A stretch of 18,033 bases of DNA from DATFPQ01 sp035264765 (lineage in GTDB: Bacteria > Actinomycetota > Actinomycetes > Actinomycetales > Angustibacteraceae), in contig DATFPQ010000269.1 of NCBI GenBank assembly GCA_035264765.1, positions 1 through 18,033 of the forward strand, read 5' to 3'. Of this stretch, positions 6,418 to 14,463 are shown one piece after another. Each line of letters begins with the position of its first letter. Positions within the stretch are counted from its first letter, which is position 1. A model generated the notes under the pieces. The model ran no database searches, had not been told where the DNA came from, and saw only the letters and a program-made list of their open reading frames with translations. The position numbers were made by a program, and so were the translations under genes.

Positions 6418-8213
6418 CCGGCGGCCCTCAGAGGAGCACAGCGCAGCCGGATGTCGACGTGCTGGTGGTCGGTTCCGGCTTCGGCGGCTCGGTGGCGGCG
6501 CTGCGGTTGGCGGAGAAGGGGTACGACGTTGTCGTTGTGGAGTCCGGCCGGAGGTTCGCGGACGCGGAGTTCGCTCGCACCTCGTGGGACCTCCGTCGGT
6601 TCCTCTGGGCCCCACGGCTGGGCTGGTACGGCGTGCAGCGCATCCACCGGCTGCCCGACGTCGTGCTGCTGGCGGGCGCCGGCGTCGGCGGCGGGTCGCT
6701 GAACTACGCCGGCACGCTGTACGTGCCGCCAAAGCGGTTCTTCGACGACCCGCAGTGGGCCGACGTGACCGACTGGGCGGCGGAGCTGACTCCGCACTAC
6801 GAGCAGGCCAGCCGGATGCTGGGCGTCGTCGAGAACCCTTGCGACGGACCCGTCGAGGCCATCATGCGCGCCGTGGCAGACGAGCTGGGCGTTGGCCACA
6901 CCTTCCGGAAGACACCGGTGGGCATCTTCTTCGGACGCGACCGTGGGAACGGCGTGCCGAGACGTGAACCGGGGACAACGGTTGCCGATCCGTACTTCGG
7001 TGGCGCCGGCCCCGCGCGTACGGGCTGCACCGAGTGCGGCAACTGCATGGTGGGTTGCCGGGTCGGAGCGAAGAACACGCTGACGAAGAACTACCTGGCG
7101 TTGGCGGAGCGGCTGGGTGTGCGTATTCAGCCGCTGCGGACCGTCGTGGACGTGCGCCCGCTCGACGCGGACGATCTGGACAAGGGCTTCGCCGTCACGA
7201 CCGAACGGACGGGCGCGTGGTGGCGCAAGCAGCGGCGGACCACGACGGCGCAGCAGGTGGTGCTGGCCGCGGGGACGTGGGGAACGCAGCGCCTCCTGCA
7301 CCGGATGCGGCTGGTACGTGGCCTGCCCGGCCTCAGTGACCAGCTCGGCGTTCTGACGCGGACCAACAGCGAGGCCCTGGTGGGCGCCACGGCACGGCGA
7401 GTCCCCGACGTCGACCTCACCCGAGGTGTCGCCATCACCTCCTCCTTTCACCCGGACCCGGACACCCACGTGGAGAACTGCCGGTACGGCAAGGGTTCCA
7501 ACGCGATGGCGATGCTGGGGACGCTGCTCGTGGACGGCGGCGGCCGCCTCCCGCGGTGGCTGAAGCTCGTCGGCCAGGGGCTGCGGCACCCGGACGTCGT
7601 GCTGCGGAGCCTGTCGGTGCGACGCTGGAGCGAGCGCTCGGTCATCAGCCTGGTGATGCAGTCGGTCGACAACTCGATCGTCGTGTCCGGACGCCGGCAT
7701 CCGCTCCTGCGCAGGCTCGGACTCGACCCGGTGGGCCTGACGTCTCGGCAGGGGCACGGGCGGCCGAACCCCACCTGGATCCCGGCGGGCCACCGGGCGG
7801 CCCGGCGGCTCGCGAGGCGCCTGGCCGAGTCGACCGGGCTGCCCGCCGACGCGGGAGGCACGCTGGGGGACCTGCTGGACGTTCCGCTCACGGCCCACTT
7901 CCTGGGGGGCTGCGTCATCGGTCCGACGCCCGAGCGCGGCGTGATCGATCCCTACCACCGGGTGCACGGGTACCCCGGGCTGCATGTCGTGGACGGCTCA
8001 GCCGTGTCGGCGAACCTCGGCGTCAACCCATCGCTCACCATCGCGGCTCAGGCCGAGCGCGCCTTCTCGCTGTGGCCCAACGCGGGTGAGGCCGACCCGC
8101 GCCCGGCGCAGGGGCACCCGTACCGCCGGGTCTCGCCGGTGCCACCGAGGCGTCCGGCGGTGCCGGCGTCCGCTCCTGGCGCGCTGCGGACGCCCGTTCG
8201 CGAGGCCGGCTGA
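6414..8213 (+). CDS. choD: GMC family FAD-dependent oxidoreductase, ChoD-type (putative cholesterol oxidase)
   Basis: A 599-residue flavoprotein. An N-terminal dinucleotide fold has GSGFGGSVAALRLAEKGY (Gly20 to Gly25 core). Family segments follow: TSWDLRRFLWAPRLGWYG, AGAGVGGGSLNYAGTLYV and VLAAGTWGTQRLL. The C-terminal GMC signature is AHFLGGCVIG and GSAVSANLGVNPSLTIAAQ. It matches what I recall of M. tuberculosis ChoD (Rv3409c) along nearly its full length, and in that genome too choD follows guaB3. No signal peptide is visible, so it is probably cytoplasmic. Four cysteines (205, 208, 211, 215) form a C-x2-C-x2-C-x3-C cluster, discussed under findings. True cholesterol oxidase activity of this subgroup is doubtful, so the substrate is open. 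The GTG start overlaps the gabD2 stop by 4 bases. Confidence 0.88.
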   Translation: MTGGPQRSTAQPDVDVLVVGSGFGGSVAALRLAEKGYDVVVVESGRRFADAEFARTSWDLRRFLWAPRLGWYGVQRIHRLPDVVLLAGAGVGGGSLNYAGTLYVPPKRFFDDPQWADVTDWAAELTPHYEQASRMLGVVENPCDGPVEAIMRAVADELGVGHTFRKTPVGIFFGRDRGNGVPRREPGTTVADPYFGGAGPARTGCTECGNCMVGCRVGAKNTLTKNYLALAERLGVRIQPLRTVVDVRPLDADDLDKGFAVTTERTGAWWRKQRRTTTAQQVVLAAGTWGTQRLLHRMRLVRGLPGLSDQLGVLTRTNSEALVGATARRVPDVDLTRGVAITSSFHPDPDTHVENCRYGKGSNAMAMLGTLLVDGGGRLPRWLKLVGQGLRHPDVVLRSLSVRRWSERSVISLVMQSVDNSIVVSGRRHPLLRRLGLDPVGLTSRQGHGRPNPTWIPAGHRAARRLARRLAESTGLPADAGGTLGDLLDVPLTAHFLGGCVIGPTPERGVIDPYHRVHGYPGLHVVDGSAVSANLGVNPSLTIAAQAERAFSLWPNAGEADPRPAQGHPYRRVSPVPPRRPAVPASAPGALRTPVREAG

Positions 8214-8274
8214 GGACCGTGCCAGGACGCCGACCGGGCTCGCCAGCGGACGCTCGGGTTGCGAGGATGCGGAC

Positions 8275-9237
8275 ATGAGCCGCTCGCGCTGGACGCCCGC
8301 CGACATCCCCGACCTCAGCGGCCGGACCGCGGTGGTGACCGGTGCCAGCTCGGGTCTCGGTCTGCACACCAGCTTGGAGCTGGCCCGGCACGGTGCGCAC
8401 GTGGTCATGACCGCCCGCGACCCGCACCGCGGGGACGAGGCGGTCCGTCAGGTCAGGATGCAGGCCGCGGGTTCTGGCCGGGAGCCGGACGTCGAGCTGC
8501 TGGTGCTCGACCTCGCCGACCTGTCGTCGGTGCGGTCCTTCGCGGCATCCGTGGTGGCCGCGCACCACTCGCTGGATCTGCTCGTCAACAACGCGGGCGT
8601 CATGGCGCTGCCCCGGCGCGAGACGACGGTGGACGGCTTCGAGCGGCAGCTGGCGACGAACCACTTCGGGCACTTCGCCCTCACCGGACTGCTGCTGCCG
8701 GCGCTGCTGAGCGGCCCTTCCCGGGTCGTCACGGTGTCGAGCATGGCGCACCGCATGGGCCGGATCGCGCTGGACGACCTGCAGTCCGAGCGCGAGTACT
8801 CACCCTGGAAGGCGTACGGCCAGAGCAAGCTCGCCAACCTGCTGTTCACGATGGAGCTGCAGCGGCGGGCGGACGCGTCGGGCGCCGACCTGGTCAGCGT
8901 GGCCGCGCACCCCGGCTGGTCGGCCACGAACCTGGTGCTCGCCGGCCCGGGCACCGGCCGGCCGCGGTGGCTGAGCACCGTTCTGGACGCCGGAAACCGG
9001 CTGGTCGCGCAGTCCGCCGAGGCCGGGGCGTGGCCGACGCTGTTGGCCGCCACCGACCCGGGTGTGCGGGGCGCCGAGTTCTTCGGCCCCGGGTCGCTCG
9101 GCGGTACGCGGGGCCACCCCGCCCGCACGGTCGCCCGAGGCCCGGCGTATGACCCGGATGTCGCGGCGGCGCTGTGGGAGCGGTCCAGTCAGCTGACCGG
9201 CGTGGCGTACGACTTCTCGCACGTGCCCACGTCCTGA
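8275..9237 (+). CDS. SDR family NAD(P)-dependent oxidoreductase
   Basis: A 320-residue classical short-chain dehydrogenase/reductase with the cofactor motif TGASSGLG (22-29), NNAG (105-108), the catalytic Ser in VTVSSMAHR (155/156) and Tyr181-x3-Lys185 (YGQSK). The overall pattern (VLDLADLSSVRSFA, GVMALPRRETTVDGFERQLATNH) resembles retinol/WW-domain oxidoreductase-like SDRs common in actinobacteria. The substrate is unknown. The ATG has a GAGGA 7 bases upstream; the same bases read as a poor -10 (GAGGAT) 6 bases before the ATG, so both SD-led and leaderless starts are possible. It lies 61 bases after choD and may belong to the same transcript. Confidence 0.88.
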   Translation: MSRSRWTPADIPDLSGRTAVVTGASSGLGLHTSLELARHGAHVVMTARDPHRGDEAVRQVRMQAAGSGREPDVELLVLDLADLSSVRSFAASVVAAHHSLDLLVNNAGVMALPRRETTVDGFERQLATNHFGHFALTGLLLPALLSGPSRVVTVSSMAHRMGRIALDDLQSEREYSPWKAYGQSKLANLLFTMELQRRADASGADLVSVAAHPGWSATNLVLAGPGTGRPRWLSTVLDAGNRLVAQSAEAGAWPTLLAATDPGVRGAEFFGPGSLGGTRGHPARTVARGPAYDPDVAAALWERSSQLTGVAYDFSHVPTS

Positions 9238-9276
9238 GCCTCGTCGACCACCCGTTTCACCCACCAAGGAGGACCC

Positions 9277-9561
9277 ATGGCCACCGCCATCTGGAACGGC
9301 CTGACCGTTGCCGAGAGCGACGACACCGTCGTCGTCGAGGGCAACCACTACTTCCCGCGCTCGGCCGTGCGGGACGACGTGCTGCGCGAGAGCAGCACCC
9401 ACACGGTCTGCCCCTGGAAGGGGACGGCTTCGTACCTGAGCCTGGAGCTCGACGGGCAGCGCAGCGAGGATGCCGCGTGGTACTACCCGGAGCCCAAGCA
9501 GGCGGCAACGGAGATCAAGGACCGGGTCGCGTTCTGGAAGGACGTCACCGTCACCCCCTGA
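9277..9561 (+). CDS. DUF427 domain-containing protein
   Basis: A 94-residue protein covering a complete DUF427 domain: IWNGLTVAESDDTVVVEGNHYFP at the N-terminus (key part VVEGNHYFP), HTVCPWKGTASYLSL in the middle with the typical CPWKG motif, and AWYYPEPKQAATEIKDRVAFW near the end (key part YYPEPK). The function of the family is not established; its members are small soluble proteins. A strong ribosome binding site AAGGAGGA (9266-9273) precedes the ATG. It lies 39 bases after the SDR gene and is followed by a strong hairpin, so it is the last gene of this + block. Confidence 0.9.
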   Translation: MATAIWNGLTVAESDDTVVVEGNHYFPRSAVRDDVLRESSTHTVCPWKGTASYLSLELDGQRSEDAAWYYPEPKQAATEIKDRVAFWKDVTVTP

Positions 9562-9590
9562 CCCGGCCACGCCAGGAGCAGCGCGCGGCG

Positions 9591-9629
9591 CGAGGGGCAT
9601 GTCACGGGCGCACCGTGACACGCCCCTCG
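9591..9629. terminator. Bidirectional hairpin terminator between convergent genes
   Basis: CGAGGGGC-A-TGTCACGG (9591-9607) pairs with CCGTGACA-C-GCCCCTCG (9613-9629): 16 pairs with one A/C mismatch and a 5-base loop GCGCA. It sits between the ends of the DUF427 gene (+) and the ABC transporter gene (-), the right place for a terminator that works on both strands. There is no T-tract on either side, as is common in high-GC genomes. Confidence 0.85.
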
Positions 9630-9636
9630 GCCGGCG

Positions 9637-11415
9637 TCAGGAGGCGCGCGACGGCCTGGCGTCGTCTCCCGGCGCGTCGGTCCACGACTCCCAGAGGGCG
9701 GCGTACGGGCCGCCGGCCTCGACCAGCTCGTGGTGGCGGCCGATCTCGCTGATCCGGCCGTCCTCGACCACCGCCACCCGGTCCGCGTCGTGCGCGGTGT
9801 GCAGCCGGTGGGCGATGGCGACAACCGTGCGCCCGTTCAGCACCGCCGACAGCGACCGCTCGAGGTGGCGCGCCGCGCGCGGGTCCAGCAGCGAGGTGGC
9901 CTCGTCGAGGACCAGCGTGTGCGGGTCGTTCAGCACCAGACGGGCGAGCGCCAGCTGCTGGGCCTGCGACGGCGTCAGCTCCCTGGCTCCCGACCCGACC
10001 TCGGTGTCCAGCCCGGCGGGGAGTCGGTCCGCCCAGGTCAGGGCGTCGACGGCGGCGAGCGCGCCGCGCAGCTCCTCCTCGGACGCGCCCGGACGAGCCA
10101 GCCGGAGGTTGTCGGCCAGCGTGCCCACGAACACGTGGTGCTCCTGGGTGACCAGCGCGACGTGGCCGCGCAGATGGTCCAGGGGCAGATCAACCAGCGG
10201 CACGCCACCGACCTCGACCCGGCCGGTGCGCGGGCCGTGGATGCCAGCCAGCAGCCGGCCCAGCGTCGACTTGCCGGCCCCCGACGGCCCGACGACCGCG
10301 AGCCGCTCGCCCGGGACGAGCCGCAGCGAGACGTCCCGCAGGACGTCGTGACCCTCCCGGTACGCGTAGCGGACGTCGTGGGCCGCCATCCGCTCGTCCG
10401 CCGGCACGGCGCCGGTGGCCGTCCGGTCGTCCGGCACGTCGCCCACGCCGACGATCCGCGCGAACGACGTCGCACCGATCTGGACCTCGTCCAGCCAGGA
10501 CAGCAGCTCGTCGACCGGTCCCATCAGCATCAGCACGTACAGCGTGACCGCGGTGACCTGGCCCACGGTGGCCTGCCCGTTCGAGGCAAGCCAGCCGCCC
10601 CACAGCAGGGCGGCCGCGACCGGCAGGACGTAGCAGAACTCGACCGAGGGGAACCAGACGCTTCGCAGCCACAGCGTGTACCGCTCGGCGCGGTAGCAGC
10701 CGCGCAGGTCGGCGTCCACGCGGCGGCGCCGTTCGTCCCCCAGCCCCAGCGCGTCGACCGTCCTGGCGCCGTCGACCGTCTCGGTCACCGTGCCGTTGAG
10801 CACCGCGTAGGACGCGCCCTCGGCCAGGTATCCCGCAGGCGCACGGCGCAGGTACCAGCGCGAGCTGACCCACAGCAGCGGCACCGCCATAACGACGGGC
10901 AGCAGCGCCACCTTCCAGCCGGCGGCGAAGGTCGCGCCGGTCGTCAGCAGGGTGGACACCACGGCTACGAGCACCGCCGGGACGGCGAACCGCACGGTGT
11001 GCGAAAGGGCATCGACGTCCCTGGTGGTTCGGGTCAGCAGGTCGCCCGTACCGGCCCGTTCGACGACCGAGAGCGGTAGGGCGACGACGCGCTCCACGAA
11101 CTGCTCACGCAGCTGCGCGAAGACCCGCTCGCTCAGCACGAACGACTGCCGCCGCGCGGCCCAGGTCAGGGCGGTCTGGGCGAGCACGGCCACGGCCAGG
11201 ACTGCGGCCAGGGAGTCGACGTCGCTGATGGTTGCGTTCCCACGCACGAGGTCGACCAGCCGCCCGATCACGGCCGGGCCCACCAGAGCCGCCAGCGCCG
11301 CCAGGCCGTGCAACGCCAGGGCCCACGCCAGCGCCCGGCGGTGGTCGCGCACCAGTGCGCGCGCCTCGTGGCGCACCAGCTGCGGCCCGGCGACGGGCAG
11401 CTTCGTCTCGTTCAC
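9637..11415 (-). CDS. ABC transporter ATP-binding protein/permease (second half of heterodimeric exporter, catalytic ATPase motifs)
   Basis: A 592-residue half-transporter. The N-terminal membrane domain (about 1-325) contains several hydrophobic stretches, and the ATPase domain covers about 343-575. It has a full Walker A (GPSGAGKST, 376-384), a Q-loop (VTQEHHVF), Walker B with catalytic Glu (LVLDE, 501-505) and an H-loop (AHRLHT, His536). The signature motif is altered to LTPSQ (480-484) instead of LSGGQ. This fits one half of a type IV heterodimeric exporter. The GTG start overlaps the stop of the upstream half-transporter (GTGA on the minus strand) and is preceded by a GGGGGGAGG ribosome binding site, so the pair is coupled. 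The substrate cannot be told from sequence; drug, lipid or peptide export are family possibilities. Confidence 0.9.
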   Translation of the reverse strand: MNETKLPVAGPQLVRHEARALVRDHRRALAWALALHGLAALAALVGPAVIGRLVDLVRGNATISDVDSLAAVLAVAVLAQTALTWAARRQSFVLSERVFAQLREQFVERVVALPLSVVERAGTGDLLTRTTRDVDALSHTVRFAVPAVLVAVVSTLLTTGATFAAGWKVALLPVVMAVPLLWVSSRWYLRRAPAGYLAEGASYAVLNGTVTETVDGARTVDALGLGDERRRRVDADLRGCYRAERYTLWLRSVWFPSVEFCYVLPVAAALLWGGWLASNGQATVGQVTAVTLYVLMLMGPVDELLSWLDEVQIGATSFARIVGVGDVPDDRTATGAVPADERMAAHDVRYAYREGHDVLRDVSLRLVPGERLAVVGPSGAGKSTLGRLLAGIHGPRTGRVEVGGVPLVDLPLDHLRGHVALVTQEHHVFVGTLADNLRLARPGASEEELRGALAAVDALTWADRLPAGLDTEVGSGARELTPSQAQQLALARLVLNDPHTLVLDEATSLLDPRAARHLERSLSAVLNGRTVVAIAHRLHTAHDADRVAVVEDGRISEIGRHHELVEAGGPYAALWESWTDAPGDDARPSRAS

Positions 11416-13134
11416 TCGTCCTCCCCCCTGATCACAACCCGCCGGTAAGCGGGGTTCCTGCCAAGCAGCTCGCGGTGGGTTCCCTCGGCCACGACCCGCC
11501 CGCCGTGCAGGAACGCGACGTGGTCCGTGTGGTCGAGCAGCAACGGGCTGGCCGTCATGACCACGGTGGTGCGTCCGGCGCGGTGCTCGCGGATCCCGGC
11601 TGCGACCCGGGACTCGGTGTGCGCGTCGACGGCGCTCGTCGGCTCCACGAGGACGAGGGTGGGCGCATCGGTGAGCAACGCCCTCGTGAGCGACAACCGT
11701 TGCCGCTGGCCGCCGCTGAACGAGCGTCCGCGCTCCTCGACGTGGCTGTCCAGGCCGTTGGGCAGGGCATCGAGCACGTCGGTGGCCGCCGCCGCGCGGA
11801 CGGCGGTCAGCACGGTCTCGTCGTCCGCCCCGCGCGGCCCGGCGAGCTGCTCATGCAGCGGGCCGGTGAACAGCCGCGGCTCGCTCTCGCTGACGACCAC
11901 GTGCTCGCGCACCGACGCGAGCGGCATCAGGTCGAGCCGCTCGTCGCCGAGGGTCACTGGGGCGGCGGGCACGTCGACGAAGCGACCGAGCCGGTCGGCC
12001 AGCGCCGCGGTCTCCTCGGGGTGCTCGGAGACGACGGCGGTGAGCCGCCCGGGCTGCACGGTCAGGCCCGTGGTCGGGTCGTGCAGCGGCGCCGCGGGCT
12101 GGGGATCCCACCGACGGCCCGGAGTACGGTCGACCACCGCCGGACCGACACGGAGCACGTTGAGAATGCGGCCCGCCCCGATGACGGCCCGCGTCACCCG
12201 GTCGACCATCTCGGTGGCCGTCCGCAGCGGGGTCACCAGGAACGCCGACAGCCCGTAGAAGGTGATCAGCTCGCCGACGTCGATGCTGCCGCGCACGGCC
12301 ATGCGGGCACCCAGCCAGGTGACGACCACGACGAACACCCCGGGCAGCAGCACCTGTGCGGCGTCGAGCGTCGCCTGGACGCCGGCCACCCGAACGCCGG
12401 AGCGCCGCACGAGCTCGGACCGCCGGCGGTAGCGCGCGACGAAGGTGTCCTCGCCGCCGATGCCGCGTAGCACCCGCAGGCCGGCCACGGTGTCGGCACC
12501 GAGGGTGGTCAGCCGGCCGAACTCCTCCCGCTGGACCGCCTGGCGACGCTGCAGCGGCCTCACCAGGACGCCGAGCGCGGCCGTGAGCACCGGGACCCCG
12601 ACCAGCACGAGCAGCCCGAGCGGCAGCGAGATGCGGACGAGGACCACGGCGATGACCGCGTAGCTGGCGACGGCACCGGCGAAGCGCGCCGTGGCGTCGA
12701 ACGCGCCCGAGCCGCATGGCGTCGTTGGTGACAGTGGCGACCACCTCGCCGGTCGGGACGGTTCGGGGCAGCGCCTCGCCGGTGCGAGCGGCGTGGTGTC
12801 CCAGCAGCTGCACGCACCGGAAGCTGGCCTGGAGCCAGTTGCTGACGGCGACGCGGTGCCGCAGCACGCCCGCGCCGGCCTGCAGGGCAGCGAGCCCCAG
12901 CACCGCCGCCGACCACAGCAGCAGCGCTCGTCCGTCGCCGGCGACGACGCCCTCGTTGACCCCGCGTCCCACCGCCACCGGCACCAGCGCCTGGCCAACC
13001 ATCCACAGCATGCCCCAGCCGATCCCGAGAGCCAGGTCCGCCTTCTGCTGACGCCCGATCCACAGCAGGAAGTGCCACGGCCCCCTCAGGTCGGGGTCGC
13101 CCGGGTCGTCGTAGGGGAGCTCGCGCACGGTCAC
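11412..13134 (-). pseudogene. ABC transporter permease/degenerate ATPase half-transporter, frameshifted
   Basis: Two minus-strand frames together give one half-transporter of about 573 residues. The first (from GTG 13134) reads correctly through TGEVVATVTNDAMRLG (to about residue 143, near 12706). The protein then continues one frame over as GAFDATARFAGAV to the stop at 11412. The switch is at a GGG (12706-12708) and equals one extra base or two missing ones. The ATPase domain has an intact FSGGQRQR signature, but Walker A is replaced by VVSEHPEETA, Walker B reads LVLVE (Asp lost) and the H-loop His is lost (TASPLLL). It would pair with the downstream gene as the degenerate partner. It is either a real broken gene or a sequencing error. 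A start two codons later (GTG 13128) is also possible. Confidence 0.85.
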
Positions 13135-13234
13135 TCACGCTACGGGCTGGCACCGACAGGCCTCCACGCGTTTGCTCTCCGGGCCGACCCGGGGCCGTTG
13201 AGGGGCGCGACAGCGGGCCACGACCGCGGCCACG

Positions 13235-13249
13235 TACCGTCGTCCCGTG
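13235..13249 (+). promoter_or_regulatory. Leaderless-type promoter of the SURF1 gene (-10 TACCGT, N6, GTG)
   Basis: TACCGT at 13235-13240 is followed by 6 bases and the GTG at 13247, with no ribosome binding site between. It lies in the 112-base region between the divergent ABC transporter and SURF1 genes. On the minus strand a TAGCGT at 13142-13137 lies just before the ABC start and may serve the other direction. Confidence 0.6.
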
Positions 13250-14080
13250 CTCCGGAACGCCCTGCGCCCCCGCTGGCTGGCGCTGCTCGCGCTGGTTCTC
13301 CTGGTGTGCGCGGCGTTCAGCTGGATGGGCTCCTGGCAGCTCGGCGTTGCACGGGACAAGGGTGCGGAGCAGGCCCGACGCGAGGTCGCCACCAGCCCCA
13401 GGGTGCCCTTGGAGCAGGTGCTGCAGCCGCAGCAGGGCTTCCCCGTGGTCGCCGACGGACGTCGGGTCGGCGTCCGGGGCGAGTACGACCCAGGCCGGCA
13501 CGTGCTGGTCTCTGGCCGGCTGCAACACGGGGTCAGCGGCTGGTGGGTCGTCACGGCGGTCCGGACCTCGGCCGGGGCCTGGCTCCCCGTGGTCCGTGGC
13601 TGGGTGCCCTCGCCCAGCGACCCCGCGGTGTCCGCCGACCGCGTCCCGACCGGACCGGTGCTGCTGCAGGGAGTCCTGCAGCCGGACGACCCGCCGGCCG
13701 AGGGCGCCGCGCCCGTCGGCTCGGAGTCCGGCGCGGGCAGCGGCTCAGCGCGGCCGCCGGAGCAGCTGCGGGCGCTCGACGCCGCGGAGCTGGTCAACCT
13801 CTGGGGCGCCCCGATCTACAACGGGTTCCTGGTCCTGACCGGCGAGCAGCGCGTCCAGCAGACGGCCGGGCAGCCAACGGGAATGGTTGCAGGGCCGCAG
13901 CGCGTGCCGCCGCCCACTGTGCAGCCCAGCGGACTGGCCTGGCGCAACGTGGCCTACGCCGTCCAGTGGTGGGTGTTCGCAGGGTTCGCACTCGTGCTGT
14001 GGTGGAAGATGGTGGCGCAGGACGCCCGCGAGCGAGAGGCCGCGGAGCGAGGCGGGATGGACGACGGAGGAACGGCGTGA
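13247..14080 (+). CDS. SURF1 family cytochrome oxidase assembly protein
   Basis: A 277-residue membrane protein with the SURF1 layout: a first transmembrane helix (about 10-28) running into WMGSWQLGVARDK, a long extracytoplasmic domain, and a second helix near residues 244-263 introduced by NVAYAVQWWVFAG. The two hallmark patterns (the WQL after helix 1 and the YAxQWWxF of helix 2) are both present. SURF1 proteins assist assembly of the haem a/copper centre of aa3-type cytochrome c oxidase. The outer domain has a low-complexity Gly/Ser/Pro stretch around 155-170 and another Pro-rich one around 218-230. The start is a GTG in a leaderless-type position. The stop overlaps the next gene's GTG by 4 bases. 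Confidence 0.88.
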   Translation: MLRNALRPRWLALLALVLLVCAAFSWMGSWQLGVARDKGAEQARREVATSPRVPLEQVLQPQQGFPVVADGRRVGVRGEYDPGRHVLVSGRLQHGVSGWWVVTAVRTSAGAWLPVVRGWVPSPSDPAVSADRVPTGPVLLQGVLQPDDPPAEGAAPVGSESGAGSGSARPPEQLRALDAAELVNLWGAPIYNGFLVLTGEQRVQQTAGQPTGMVAGPQRVPPPTVQPSGLAWRNVAYAVQWWVFAGFALVLWWKMVAQDAREREAAERGGMDDGGTA

Positions 14081-14418
14081 GCGTCAGTGGTACGCGAGAC
14101 GGAACGCGAAAGGGTGCGGGCAGCGGTGTCGGCCCGGCTCTGCGCCGGTTCGAGATCATGGCGTTCGTCGTCGGCGTCGGGCTGCTGATCCTGTGCCTGG
14201 AGGTCGTGCTGCACTACGGCTTCGACAACGACTCGCTGGCGTGGTGGAGCCCGATCCACGGCGTCCTCTACCTGCTGTACGTCGTGACGACGGCCGACCT
14301 CGGCATGCGCGTGCGCTGGTCGCTGGGGCGCATGGTCGGCGTCATGCTCGCCGGGGTCGTCCCGTTCTTCTCCTTCGTCATGGAGCGCAAGGTGGCCCGG
14401 GAGCTCCACGGCCGCTGA
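14077..14418 (+). CDS. DUF3817 domain-containing membrane protein
   Basis: A 113-residue protein with three predicted transmembrane segments, about residues 26-48 (MAFVVGVGLLILCLEVVLHYG is the core, key part GVGLLILCLEVV), 60-80 (PIHGVLYLLYVVTTADLG) and 85-105 (GRMVGVMLAGVVPFFSFVME). The HGVLYLLYV phrase and the closing PFFSFVMERKV are typical of DUF3817 proteins. The function is unknown. The GTG start overlaps the SURF1 stop (GTGA), and a GGAGG at 14066-14070 lies 6 bases upstream, so it is co-translated with SURF1. The first 20 or so residues are polar and basic and precede the first helix. Confidence 0.85.
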   Translation: MSVSGTRDGTRKGAGSGVGPALRRFEIMAFVVGVGLLILCLEVVLHYGFDNDSLAWWSPIHGVLYLLYVVTTADLGMRVRWSLGRMVGVMLAGVVPFFSFVMERKVARELHGR

Positions 14419-14448
14419 CGCGCCGAGGATGGCGTGGGCGGCCGTCGA

Positions 14449-14463
14449 TACCCTGGGCTGGTG
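14449..14463 (+). promoter_or_regulatory. Leaderless-type promoter of guaA (-10 TACCCT, N6, GTG)
   Basis: TACCCT at 14449-14454 is followed by 6 bases and the GTG at 14461. There is no Shine-Dalgarno sequence before it. guaA would therefore have its own transcript in addition to any read-through from the SURF1-DUF3817 genes. Confidence 0.65.

Noticed and set aside
4759..7985. Long minus-strand open frames opposite gabD2 and choD
   Set aside because: Both are antisense to genes with complete catalytic motifs, and their translations are low-complexity Arg/Pro/Gly/Ala-rich.
12700..12715. Programmed +1 ribosomal frameshift in the ABC gene
   Set aside because: The site has only a GGG run, with no slippery codon plus stop or clear stimulatory structure, and this family is not known to use recoding. 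A mutation or sequencing error is simpler.
12691..14418. Long + frame that could make a 575-residue protein ending in the DUF3817 sequence
   Set aside because: Only the part from GTG 14077 is recognisable and has a ribosome binding site. The rest is a shadow of the SURF1 gene and antisense to the ABC gene.
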